Source: a bacterium
GTDB taxonomy: Bacteria > Planctomycetota > UBA1135 > GCA-002686595
Length of the DNA: 64,000 nt
Reading direction: 5' to 3'
Assembly: GCA_024226735.1 (NCBI GenBank)
Contig: JAAELL010000327.1
Location: forward strand, 1-64,000
The stretch's first letter is position 1. Every line of letters starts with the position of its first letter. Shown piece by piece: positions 53,607 through 61,929 of this stretch. The position numbers and the translations under genes are program-made. The notes under the pieces are model-generated. The model made no database searches. It was not told the origin of the DNA and saw only the letters and a program-made list of their open reading frames with translations.

Positions 53607-54073
53607 GTGGGAGGCGGGTGTCGGTTTCGGGTGGTCGTGCAGGGGCAGTGCGCAGGGCGGGTGGGGAACCCCTCAAAGGAGCTCGTTTTTTTCCTAGGTG
53701 TGACCTGGAGGGGTCTCCAGGGCTACCTGGGGGACGGTCGACGGCGGGTCCGGTTGAGATTTCCCACCGGCTCGTCAACCGTCGTCGACCGTCTATTCCA
53801 TTGGAGCTCTCGTTGTCTCCACGTAGAGAACCGGCGGTGGACCGGAACAACTCCGCGCAGGTCACGCGCAAGGACGGTGCGACGGGGATCGATGGCGTCG
53901 ACGGCACGAGCTACGGGCGGGATCTGGAGGTGAGCCTGCGGAGCCGGTTCAAGCCGGGGGACCTATCGTGCCCCCATCGGACTCGTCCGGCACGCTTCCG
54001 AGCGCGCAGCGCTCGGCCACTTCTCACCCCGGTGCCCTGCACCGATCCCCGTAGCCGAAACCCCATCGACACG
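53607..54073. other. Gene-free stretch
   Basis: No convincing gene on either strand. It should hold the promoter and leader of the Met-rich gene on the minus strand (from 53606 upwards). Sequence between 53820 and 53950 looks weakly coding on the plus strand but has no start or family match, and the last 150 bases are plain. Confidence 0.5.
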
Positions 54074-54108
54074 AAAAAGGCGCGGTCGAGCCCAAGCTCG
54101 ACCGCGCC
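54074..54108 (-). terminator. Intrinsic terminator of the metalloprotease gene
   Basis: A perfect 12-bp stem (GGCGCGGTCGAG with CTCGACCGCGCC) closes a 6-nt loop and, on the minus strand, runs into TTTTT. It lies 18 nt after the stop of the metalloprotease gene. Confidence 0.92.
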
Positions 54109-54126
54109 CACTAAGCCGTCAACGTC

Positions 54127-57100
54127 TCAGTCGCAGAACTCGATCCGCAGAGCGTTGGACAGGTTGTTCCCAGCCGGGCCACCGCTCGGGTCGCGGTACC
54201 AGAACTGGAAGTTCCACGTCGACCCCGGGTTGATCTGCGCGGCGGGTGCCGGCGGATTCGCGAAGTCGAGCTGCAGGACGGCCTGACCGAGCAGGTCGGT
54301 CTGGAGGGCCGGCTGAATCCGGTAGAACGTGTTGTCGACGCAGAGCGTGCCGTCGCCGACCGGAAGGGTCGTCTGGTTCAGGCCGTAGAGGAACAGGCCG
54401 AACTGGAACGCCGGAGCGCCGCCGACGAACAGGTTGGCGTCGTCAGCCGAGATGCTCTGGGTCCCGAAGAAGCTCATCACGGCGCCGGTGCCGGCCGAGT
54501 TCGGCGTGGTCCCGCAGTACTCGACCGGGGCCGGGCACGTCGAGATGACGTCGACGCCTTCGACGTCGTCGATCGCCGCTTCGACGATCGAGCCGGTGCC
54601 GAGGTCGGACGCGCGGAAGCGCAGGCGCATGTTCCCCGTCAAGGGCAGGACGGAAGCGACCGAGAAGTCGTGCTGGAACCAGCCGCCGCTCGCTTCGTTG
54701 CCGGTCGGGCCGACGGTTTCGACGGCGGTCCAGGTGGAGCCGCCGTTGTTGGAGAGGTCGATGCGGAAGATGTCGCTGTTCGGCGCGCCGCCTTCGTCGT
54801 TCGAGTACCAACGCCAGTAGCTGATGCGCGGGCTCGTGAAGGTCGACATGTCGAAGATCGGGGACAGGAGCGTCGTCGTGCCACCGTCGACGTCGTTCGT
54901 TCCGACGCTGGCGCCAGGCGCGGCTTGGCCGGTGAACCAGCAGTTGACGCCCGGAGCCGACGTGTGGTCGTTCTCCGACTGGGCGGCGGTGCCGTTCGGG
55001 TCTCCGCGGACCCAGATGCCGGTCGTCGCGTTGTCACCGGGGCCGCCGGCGGACCAGCCGCCGTCGCCTGCTTCTTCGAAGTCGGTCGAGAACCAGGTCT
55101 CGAGGACACCGACGAGGAAGTTCAGGCTGTCCCCCGGAGCGTCCTCGGGGAACGTCTCCGTGTTGCCGCCGTTGTCGTTGGCCGAGACGTAGTAGCGCAC
55201 GTCTGCGGGCGAGGGCGTGCCGGGGATGATGCCCTGGTAGGAGTCGCCACCCAGGGGGATCATCGGTGCCGAGAGGAACGGGCCGCTGTTGACGCTGTAG
55301 AACAGCTCCGTCGCGGTGATCGGGGGCGCATTGACGGCCGAGATGTCGGCGTTGACGAAGTACGGACCGGTCTCGTCGGTCGTGTCCGGAAGGTCGGTCA
55401 CGTTGGTGATCACGACGAAGTCCAGGTCGATGCCCGGGAAGCCCTGCTCGCGGAACGCGCTGTCGATCTCGCCGTAGTTTGGCGTACCGTTGCCGATGTT
55501 GCCGTCGTTGTCGTCCAGCGTCAGCCACTGGGTCTCGATGATCGAACGGATCTGGGTCTGGTTGAAGGAGTTCATCCAGCCGCTGAAGACCTGGTCGGCC
55601 GTCATGTCGCCGAGCGTGTCGCCGAGCGCGGTGTTGAGGTTGCGGCGTACTTTCCATGCCGCACCCATCCAGACTTCACCGTTGGCGTGCACGCCGCCGT
55701 GGCAGCCGGGGTTGTTGTCGCCGCAGAACTGGCGCGAGTTGGTGCCGGTGCGGACGAAGCCGCCGCCGGTCGTGAAGAACTCACCGACGATCGGGTTGTC
55801 GTAGATGTACATCGCGAAGACGTCGGCGTTGCCTTCGCCCATGCCGTCGCTGCCGTTGCCGGTGCCGTAGCGCACGTTCATCCAGTGGCCCCACTCGTGG
55901 GCCACGACCGTCGAGTACGCCGTGTTGTTGCAGCCGCCACCGGCGCGGAAGAAGTTGATCGAGCCGCCGTTGAAGAACGCGTTGCAGCTCGAGTTCTGGT
56001 TGACGTTCGTCGTCGCCAGGAAGTCGCCCGTGTTGTCGCCCGGGTTCGTGTCGCGGATGAAGTCGCGCGCGATCCCGACGTGGCGCATGCCGTTCGCCTG
56101 GCCGGTGATGAACTGGCTCGGGCTCGGGTTCATCAGCAGCGTGTTGTTCGTGCCGCTGATGTTGTTGAAGGTCACCGTGTAGTCGGTGCCGGCGTCGTTG
56201 TTGACGTTGGCCCAGGGACCGATGAACGTCACGGTCAGGTTCAGGGGACCGTTGACGCCGGGGTAGTTGAAGTTGCCGTCGCGGTCGGTGTTGATCGTGC
56301 CGGCCGAGCTCGTGATCCGCACGTGGTCCGCGGGCAGCGGGGTCGGCGGGTTGCTGCCCATGTCCGGACGCGTGCCGGGCGAGGCGTTCACGTTGATCGT
56401 GCCACCGACGTCGAAGTGGTGGATGTTGTCGTCGCGACGCAGGAGCTGGCCCGTGTTCGCGTCGACCGTGTAGCGGAAGTTCGTCGGGACTTCATCATCG
56501 TGGTGATGTTCGACGTCCATCTGCCAGGCGAGGTAGGCGTTGCGCTCGCCGTCGATGACGACCTGCGCGAACGTCAGCTCGGGCGTCGAGCTGCCGGTGG
56601 CCTCGAGCCCCTGCGTGTCCTGGAAGATCGCGATCGCGGACGCGGCGGCGTCCTCGCCCGAGATGGCGGTTTGCGCCGAAGCGCCGGCCATGTTCGGAGC
56701 GCTGGTCGAGTGCACGGAGAGGAGCTCTCCGGCCAGGTTCATCAGGACGTTGACGCGGCCGTTTTCGACCGGGACGCCGGCGACTTCTTGGTCGAGACGG
56801 ACCGTCATCTTGTCGGTGCCGTTGCCCGTGCCGAGCGGCAGGAACAGGACGCGCTCGTTCACGAGTTGGCCGCCGGGGATGCCGTGCATCGACTCGCTCT
56901 GGCCCACGTAGTCGCGGGCGAGGGCGAACCACTCCGCGTCGCTCTGGGGCGTGAGAATCGGCTGCGCGGAGCCGCCGTAGAGCATCTCGAGGTGAGCCGT
57001 CGTGGGGTCGACGTGCGTGCGCCAGTTGGTGCCGTGCTGGGCTTGCCAGCGCGGAAGCTCGATATCGAAGTTCGGTCCGTTGATCCGATGGCCGTCACCC

Positions 57101-57180
57101 GTGTCGTTGTTCGAAATGTCTTGAGCGAACAGGACGGGACTTGCTGCGGCCACCAATGCGAGGTGGGCGATCTTGGTCAT
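54127..57180 (-). CDS. Large secreted HEWGH metalloprotease with shared C-terminal domain
   Basis: A 1017-residue exported protein starting at the ATG at 57180 (MTKIAHLALVAAASPVLFAQ). Residues about 110-200 look like an FTP/PepSY-type propeptide (TFAQVVIDGERNAYLAWQMDVE ... YTVDANTGQLLRRDDNIH). The zinc peptidase site is H428-E-W-G-H432 in TVVAHEWGHWMNVRYG, with a likely third ligand in GMGEGNADVFAMYI. After that come beta domains, the module shared with the FG-GAP protein (DNATTGIWVRGDPNGT, CWFTGQAAPGAS, ISYWRWYSNDEG) and the C-terminal domain (YCGTTPNSAG ... STWNFQFWYRDP). It probably degrades proteins or peptides outside the cell. The in-frame extension to 57561 looks non-coding. Confidence 0.9.
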   Translation of the reverse strand: MTKIAHLALVAAASPVLFAQDISNNDTGDGHRINGPNFDIELPRWQAQHGTNWRTHVDPTTAHLEMLYGGSAQPILTPQSDAEWFALARDYVGQSESMHGIPGGQLVNERVLFLPLGTGNGTDKMTVRLDQEVAGVPVENGRVNVLMNLAGELLSVHSTSAPNMAGASAQTAISGEDAAASAIAIFQDTQGLEATGSSTPELTFAQVVIDGERNAYLAWQMDVEHHHDDEVPTNFRYTVDANTGQLLRRDDNIHHFDVGGTINVNASPGTRPDMGSNPPTPLPADHVRITSSAGTINTDRDGNFNYPGVNGPLNLTVTFIGPWANVNNDAGTDYTVTFNNISGTNNTLLMNPSPSQFITGQANGMRHVGIARDFIRDTNPGDNTGDFLATTNVNQNSSCNAFFNGGSINFFRAGGGCNNTAYSTVVAHEWGHWMNVRYGTGNGSDGMGEGNADVFAMYIYDNPIVGEFFTTGGGFVRTGTNSRQFCGDNNPGCHGGVHANGEVWMGAAWKVRRNLNTALGDTLGDMTADQVFSGWMNSFNQTQIRSIIETQWLTLDDNDGNIGNGTPNYGEIDSAFREQGFPGIDLDFVVITNVTDLPDTTDETGPYFVNADISAVNAPPITATELFYSVNSGPFLSAPMIPLGGDSYQGIIPGTPSPADVRYYVSANDNGGNTETFPEDAPGDSLNFLVGVLETWFSTDFEEAGDGGWSAGGPGDNATTGIWVRGDPNGTAAQSENDHTSAPGVNCWFTGQAAPGASVGTNDVDGGTTTLLSPIFDMSTFTSPRISYWRWYSNDEGGAPNSDIFRIDLSNNGGSTWTAVETVGPTGNEASGGWFQHDFSVASVLPLTGNMRLRFRASDLGTGSIVEAAIDDVEGVDVISTCPAPVEYCGTTPNSAGTGAVMSFFGTQSISADDANLFVGGAPAFQFGLFLYGLNQTTLPVGDGTLCVDNTFYRIQPALQTDLLGQAVLQLDFANPPAPAAQINPGSTWNFQFWYRDPSGGPAGNNLSNALRIEFCD

Positions 57181-57615
57181 GTCGACAGGAAGAGAGGTTG
57201 GAGAGTTGCTGGGAACGAAGAGAGAAGTCCGCCGCGCATACACGCGGCGGAACCCGGACCGAGCCGCGATCCGGGAGATGGAGAGAGTGGAGAACGTGGG
57301 GGAAGGGAGAGAGCGGGGGCTCCCCCGAGTAAGGAACTGTACCGTCCTGAAGCAGGAAACACGGTGCTGTGTCCGTGACATACGACGCGCGACATGCCGC
57401 GGGAGTTCCCGTGCTCCTTCGCGCGACGCGCGAATCCCGTCGCGAGACGAGCAGCTCGTGTTGTGACGGCCTAGTGCTAGCGTGTTCCCTGCGTTCGTGT
57501 TTCCAGTGTTGCGCGCGAACCTCCACAAGACCGCGATCGCGATACACTGTTCGAACGTCACAAGAACGGGCTAGCAACGCTCGAACCCGTTCCCGTCAGA
57601 TCCCGAGCCTCTCCC
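57181..57615. other. Gene-free divergent region between the metalloprotease and the SelW-like gene
   Basis: It must hold both promoters. A perfect 8-bp hairpin (CCGCCGCG-CATACA-CGCGGCGG, 57229-57250) sits in the minus-strand leader of the metalloprotease. No gene or recognisable promoter box could be supported; the plus-strand frame open from 57369 reads like antisense. Confidence 0.5.
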
Positions 57616-57837
57616 ATGAAGATCACGATCGAGTACTGCGTCCAGTGAAACTACGTGCCCCAGGCGGTCGGTCTGACCGCCGAGCTCGAGCAGGCACTGC
57701 AGGACGTCGAAATCGAACACGTCGAGTCATCGGGCGGTGTCTTCGAGATCACCGTCGACGGCAAGAAAGTGCTCTCAAAGCGAGCCGAGGGACGCTTCCC
57801 CGCGTACCTGGAGGTACCGATCCCGATCAGCACCTGA
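57616..57837 (+). CDS. selW: SelW-like selenoprotein (Rdx family)
   Basis: A 73-residue thioredoxin-like protein. Reading the TGA at 57646-57648 as selenocysteine gives MKITIEYC8VQU11NYVPQ, the CxxU motif of the SelW/SelT/SelH (Rdx) family, followed by a family-like helix and sheet (LTAELEQALQDV, then GGVFEITVDGKKVLSKRAEGRFPAYLEV). The start is the only ATG in frame and lies just before the first strand, as in SelW. If TGA were a stop the peptide would be 10 residues, and the continuing 63 codons would be an unexplained open frame. The SECIS-like hairpin follows at 57663-57681. Confidence 0.82.
57649..57681 (+). promoter_or_regulatory. SECIS-like hairpin downstream of the Sec TGA (SelW-like gene)
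   Basis: GGCGGTC-GGTCT-GACCGCC (57663-57681) forms a perfect 7-bp stem and a 5-nt loop whose GGUCU equals the apical loop of the other candidate and of E. coli fdhF. The loop begins 21 nt after the TGA. Confidence 0.72.
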
Positions 57838-57866
57838 TCGGGCCGCGTCCGAGATTCCCGAAAGCA

Positions 57867-57904
57867 AACGAACGCGCCGCGGTGCTCCCCGCGGCGCGTT
57901 CGTT
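57867..57904 (+). terminator. Strong intrinsic terminator after the SelW-like gene
   Basis: A perfect 16-bp stem (AACGAACGCGCCGCGG with CCGCGGCGCGTTCGTT) and a 6-nt loop are followed by CGTTCGTTGG. It lies 29 nt after the stop of the SelW-like gene and so supports that reading frame as a real gene. Confidence 0.85.
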
Positions 57905-57966
57905 CGTTCGTTGGCTTGAGTCCGTTGTGGATCAGGGTGTGTTGAAGGGGGTGATCGTTCTGCGCT

Positions 57967-58062
57967 CTACAGGGCGTAGAGCACGAGCCCGATCACCAAG
58001 GCAAAGAGGAGAGCCGTCGTCGAAGTCGGCGCGGCCCCCCGATTACTCGGTTGCGAAGCCAT
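57967..58062 (-). CDS. Possible small membrane peptide
   Basis: A 31-residue frame from the ATG at 58062: MASQPSNRGAAPTSTT then ALLFALVIGLVLYAL. The second half is one hydrophobic segment ending in the last residue, as in tail-anchored small membrane peptides. No clear ribosome site precedes it. The reading frame is open further up to 58176, but that part looks like antisense. It would run toward the SelW-like terminator, which could serve both strands. Confidence 0.4.
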   Translation of the reverse strand: MASQPSNRGAAPTSTTALLFALVIGLVLYAL

Positions 58063-58300
58063 GGTGTGATGCGGGGAGAACTCGGGGATTGCCTGTCCAA
58101 TCAATACCACAATCTGCCGCCCCCGGGGCGCCGTTCGCGGCTTCCGTCGAAGCGCACGAACGCGCGCATGCCTCAAAGCAAGACTCGCTCACAAGCGGTT
58201 GTGTTTGGACGTCCCGGAATGCCGAGGGAATGGGGCCGGCGGGCAGCCTCACGGGGCCGCAGTGGCCTTCGCCGCCCCGTGTGGGGATACTCGGACCCCG

Positions 58301-60181
58301 ATGTCTCTTTCCAAAATATCGATCGCTGCGTTGACCGGTGCGCTCGCTTGTGCCGTCGGGTGGTTCGTCCTGCGCGGCGACCCGGTCGACCCGGACCTCG
58401 GTCTCGTGGACAAGCGCGCGGAGCTCGACCGAGTGCTCGCCGCGCGCGCGGGCGCCGCGGGATCCAACGTCGGCCTCGACGGGACGTTCGCGGTCGAGCC
58501 GGTCGACGAGGAGACGGCGCGGCGGTTGTTCGTCATGAACAACCCCAACTTCCGCTACGACCCCGACGCCTACTACGGCTTCGTCCCGCGCGTCGACGAG
58601 AGTTTCGAGTGGCCCGAGCACCCCGGACAGAGTTGGCGCCGCGTCACGAACGGTGACGGTCTGCGCGAGGACGACGAGCGCGGGCTGCGCGACGGCGATC
58701 CGCGCGTGCTCGTCATCGGCGATTCGCACGCCGAGGGCGCCTGCAACAACCCCGAGTCGTTCGCGAATCGCCTCGAGGCCCTGCTCGCGGATCGGCATCC
58801 GGACAAGGCGCCCAACGTCCTCAATACGGGTGTCGTCGGCTTCTCCTTCTACAACTACCTCGGTGCCATCGGTCGCGAGATCGCGGCCGAGCCCGACGTC
58901 GTCGTCGTCGCGGTCTACGGCGGCAACGATTTCGTCGAGACGCTGGCTTCCCACCACTACTTCCGCGGCAGCCAGCTCCCGCCACGCCGGGTCGACTATT
59001 GGGACAAGATCGATCGGGCGATCGCGGTCTCGAACAAGGCACTGGCGCAGGGGCTCAACCAGGTCCTGTACTTCCAGGAGCATCCCGATCAGGTCGACTT
59101 CGCGCTCGAGGCGGCGCTGGCGACGGCGCGCGAGGTGCGCCGCATCACGGAGCAGCACGGTGCGCGGCTCGTCTACGTCTACATCCCGCCTGCGTTCGAG
59201 GCGGGCTGGAGCGAGCTCGACGCGCTCCGCGAGCGCGCGATGCGCGAGCTCGATCTGACGCCGGCCGACCTCGAGGTCGCGCGCCGCATCGCGCAGCGCT
59301 TTTTCGCCGGGCTCGCCGAGCTCGAGATCGCCTACCTCGACATGGGCAGTCGCTTTCGTGCTCAGGAGCGACCGATGTACTGGAAGCGCGACCTGCACAT
59401 CAACCTCGACGCCCACAGCCGAATCGCCGCGGAGCTCGACGGCTGGATCGCCGGAACGATCGCCGACGATCGGCCCAGCGGCGTAGCGCCCAGCGTGCGC
59501 GCCCCGGGCCCGTTCCGCGAGGTCGCCGAGGACGGTGTCGTGCTCAGCGAGGGGGCGTTCGACGGCGAGGGGCGCCGGCACGGCGAGTGGACGCGGCGCT
59601 ACGCCAACGGCGAGCTGCGCGCGCGCGGGACGTACGAGCACGGCCGGCGAGTCGGCGAGTGGCACTGGTGGTACGACGACCGCGGGCTGAAGAAGATCGG
59701 CAGCTACGTCGGCGGCTACCAAGACAGCGAGTGGCTCGAATACCACCGTGGCGGCGCGGACAAGAGCCGCGGGACCTGGCGCTTCGGCGAGCCGGACGGT
59801 CCTTGGATCGAGCTCGACGCCGTGGGCAACCGCGTCACCGAAGGGCAGTACGCGGCGGGCGAGCGAGACGGCGAGTGGCGGATCTACTACGGCGCCGAGG
59901 ACGCCGGCAAGCTCGACCGCGTCGCCACGTTTCAGGGCGGCGGCCTCGATGGTCCGTTCGAGAAGTGGCACGCGAACGGCGTGCAGCTGTGGGACGGCGC
60001 ACACGCCGAGGGCAAACGTGACGGTCCGTGGCTCTTTCGCCATCCGAACGGCGAGAAGCAGGAGGAAGGGACCTTCGACGCCGGAGCGCGCGTTGGGCAG
60101 TGGTCCTTCTGGGACGAAGCCGGAGTGCTCGATACCGAGCGCTCGGGACGCTACGAGGCCGGTGAACGAGTCGGCGACTGA
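58301..60181 (+). CDS. SGNH hydrolase fused to YwqK-type MORN-like repeats
   Basis: A 626-residue protein with one N-terminal membrane anchor (IAALTGALACAVGWFVL). Residues about 130-380 form an SGNH/GDSL esterase domain: VLVIGDSHAEG with S142, VAVYGGNDFVET with the Asn block, and LHINLDAHSRIAAEL with the D-x-x-H end. The remaining 230 residues are repeated YwqK/MORN-like units (GEWTRRYANGELRARGTYEHGRRVGEWHWWYDDRGLKKIG and so on, about eight copies). It should be an outward-facing esterase; the repeats may bind membrane or polysaccharide. Confidence 0.85.
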   Translation: MSLSKISIAALTGALACAVGWFVLRGDPVDPDLGLVDKRAELDRVLAARAGAAGSNVGLDGTFAVEPVDEETARRLFVMNNPNFRYDPDAYYGFVPRVDESFEWPEHPGQSWRRVTNGDGLREDDERGLRDGDPRVLVIGDSHAEGACNNPESFANRLEALLADRHPDKAPNVLNTGVVGFSFYNYLGAIGREIAAEPDVVVVAVYGGNDFVETLASHHYFRGSQLPPRRVDYWDKIDRAIAVSNKALAQGLNQVLYFQEHPDQVDFALEAALATAREVRRITEQHGARLVYVYIPPAFEAGWSELDALRERAMRELDLTPADLEVARRIAQRFFAGLAELEIAYLDMGSRFRAQERPMYWKRDLHINLDAHSRIAAELDGWIAGTIADDRPSGVAPSVRAPGPFREVAEDGVVLSEGAFDGEGRRHGEWTRRYANGELRARGTYEHGRRVGEWHWWYDDRGLKKIGSYVGGYQDSEWLEYHRGGADKSRGTWRFGEPDGPWIELDAVGNRVTEGQYAAGERDGEWRIYYGAEDAGKLDRVATFQGGGLDGPFEKWHANGVQLWDGAHAEGKRDGPWLFRHPNGEKQEEGTFDAGARVGQWSFWDEAGVLDTERSGRYEAGERVGD

Positions 60182-60323
60182 ACAGTACCGTGTCGCACAC
60201 CTTGTCCCACTCCCGGACCACGGACGCGCCGGCCTCCAGGCGCGCACTGCCGCGCGAGAGAAAGCATCCTGACATCTGCACGGGGTCGACCCACGCCTCG
60301 AAGGCCCGGTCGATGGGGCGGCA
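60180..60323 (-). pseudogene. Possible remnant of an AHSA1/SRPBCC-domain gene
   Basis: The minus strand reads DRAFEAWVDPVQMSGCFLSR, then GSARLEAGASVVREWDKV, which resembles the opening of AHSA1-type SRPBCC proteins (VFxAWTDPxxxxxWF, then a Gly-rich strand). There is no start codon and the fold is incomplete, so it would be a fragment. It runs into the end of the SGNH gene on the other strand. This is a weak assignment. Confidence 0.35.
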
Positions 60324-60483
60324 GTCTGGCTGGTCTGGACTACGAGCGCCGTGGGGCGCCTCCGCGCTGGGGGAAACTGGCATCTGGCCAGACCTTAATC
60401 TGTCGTGAGGCGGGTGTCGGTCCAAAGAAGGCTGGAGGCGCGAAGGCCACACTCGCTATCCTCCCGGGTTGCCCGAGCCACAA
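60182..60483. other. Mostly gene-free stretch upstream of pyk
   Basis: Apart from the possible AHSA1 fragment on the minus strand, I see no gene. It should contain the promoter of the pyk operon. An alternative TTG start for pyk lies at 60469. Confidence 0.5.
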
Positions 60484-61929
60484 ATGACGTTCGAACGACC
60501 CTCCCCGCGCGACCGCGCCTTCACCAAGATCGTCGCCACCATCGGTCCCGCATCCGAGGACTGCGCGGGAGAGATGATCGACGTGGGGATGAGCGTGGCG
60601 CGCGTCAACTTCAGCCACGGCACGACCGAGGATCACGAGCGCAGGATCCGCAAGGTGCGCGAGGCGGCCCGCGAGCGCATGACCCCGGTCGGGATCCTCG
60701 CCGACCTGCCGGGCCCCAAGATGCGCACGGGGGACTTCGCAGACGGTGGCATCGAGTGCGTCGAGGGCGAGCTGATCCGCGTGCGTGCGGGCGGCGGCCA
60801 GGCGATCGCGGGCGAGGTGCTCGTGGACGTCCCAGACCTCGCGTCGGCGGTCAAGCCCGGTCATCGCATCGCGCTCGCGGACGGCCAGGTCGAGCTCCTC
60901 GCCGAGGACGTCTACGGCGACACGGTGCTCGGTCGCGTGCGTCGGGCCGGCTTCGTCGGCAACCACAAGGGCGTGCACCTTCCGGACTCCGACGTTCGCT
61001 ACGAGCTGCCAACCGCCGAGGACCGCGAGCTGATCAAGTTCGCGCGCCACATCGAAGCCGACATTCTGGGCGTCAGCTTCGTCGGACATGGGCACGAGAT
61101 CGAGGAGATTCGCAAGCTCGCCCCCGACCAGCTGATCGTCTCGAAGATCGAGCGCAGCACGGCGCTGCGCAACTTGCCGGAGCTGATCGAGGCGTCCGAT
61201 GGCATCATGGTCGCGCGCGGCGACCTCGGCGTCGAGCTCGAGCTCGAGCAGGTGCCGATCGTGCAGAAGGGCATGCTCGAGGACGCGGTGCGGGCGGGCA
61301 AGTTCACGATCACGGCGACCGAGATGCTCGAGTCGATGACGACCTCGAGCCGGCCGACGCGCGCCGAGGTCTCGGACGTCGCCAACGCCGTTCTCGACGG
61401 CACGGACGCGGTGATGCTCTCGGGCGAGACCGCGGTGGGGGAGTACCCCGTCGAAGCGGTCGCGACGATGAGCCGCATCGCGCGCGAAGTCGAGAGCTCG
61501 AAGCGCTACCGGCACCGGCCGCGGCGCAAGCTCGACGCGCACGCGGCGACGTTCTCGAACGCGACGTCGATGGCGGCGGTGCACGTCGCGAACGCGCTCG
61601 AGTTGGAGCGCATCGTGTGCTTCACCGAGACGGGCAACACGGTGCGCTTGATCTCGCGCTTCCGTCCGAACGCGGAGATCGTCGCTCTCAGCCCGAACCC
61701 GAAGACGATCGGCCGGCTGACCGCGCTCGCCCACGTGCGCCCGATCCTGTTCCGGCGCGAGACGAGCCTCGAGGAGATGCTGTACATGGCGGCGGAGATG
61801 CTCGTCGTCCGCGGTCTCGCCGACTACCAGGACGAGATCGTGTTCGTCGCGGGTGTTCCGCCCGGCGTCGCGCAAACGACGAACGTGATGAAGCTGCATC
61901 GCATCGGAGAGGAGGTCAAGCTCAGTTGA
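60484..61929 (+). CDS. pyk: Pyruvate kinase
   Basis: A 481-residue glycolytic enzyme that makes pyruvate and ATP from phosphoenolpyruvate and ADP. TKIVATIGPASEDCAGEMIDVGMSVARVNFSHG is the family opening, ILADLPGPKMRTGDF binds the substrate, DLGVELELEQVPIVQKGML is the metal/ADP loop, and TEMLESMTTSSRPTRAEVSDVANAVLDGTDAVMLSGETAVGEYPVEAV is the signature. The C-terminal regulatory domain is complete. The ATG at 60484 fits better than the TTG five codons upstream. Its stop overlaps the TTG start of the next gene (TTGA). Confidence 0.96.
   Translation: MTFERPSPRDRAFTKIVATIGPASEDCAGEMIDVGMSVARVNFSHGTTEDHERRIRKVREAARERMTPVGILADLPGPKMRTGDFADGGIECVEGELIRVRAGGGQAIAGEVLVDVPDLASAVKPGHRIALADGQVELLAEDVYGDTVLGRVRRAGFVGNHKGVHLPDSDVRYELPTAEDRELIKFARHIEADILGVSFVGHGHEIEEIRKLAPDQLIVSKIERSTALRNLPELIEASDGIMVARGDLGVELELEQVPIVQKGMLEDAVRAGKFTITATEMLESMTTSSRPTRAEVSDVANAVLDGTDAVMLSGETAVGEYPVEAVATMSRIAREVESSKRYRHRPRRKLDAHAATFSNATSMAAVHVANALELERIVCFTETGNTVRLISRFRPNAEIVALSPNPKTIGRLTALAHVRPILFRRETSLEEMLYMAAEMLVVRGLADYQDEIVFVAGVPPGVAQTTNVMKLHRIGEEVKLS

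Noticed and set aside
57369-58334. Open frame of 321 residues on the plus strand covering the SelW-like gene and the terminator
   Set aside because: Different frame from the CxxU gene, Arg-rich with no motif, and it runs through a strong hairpin terminator.
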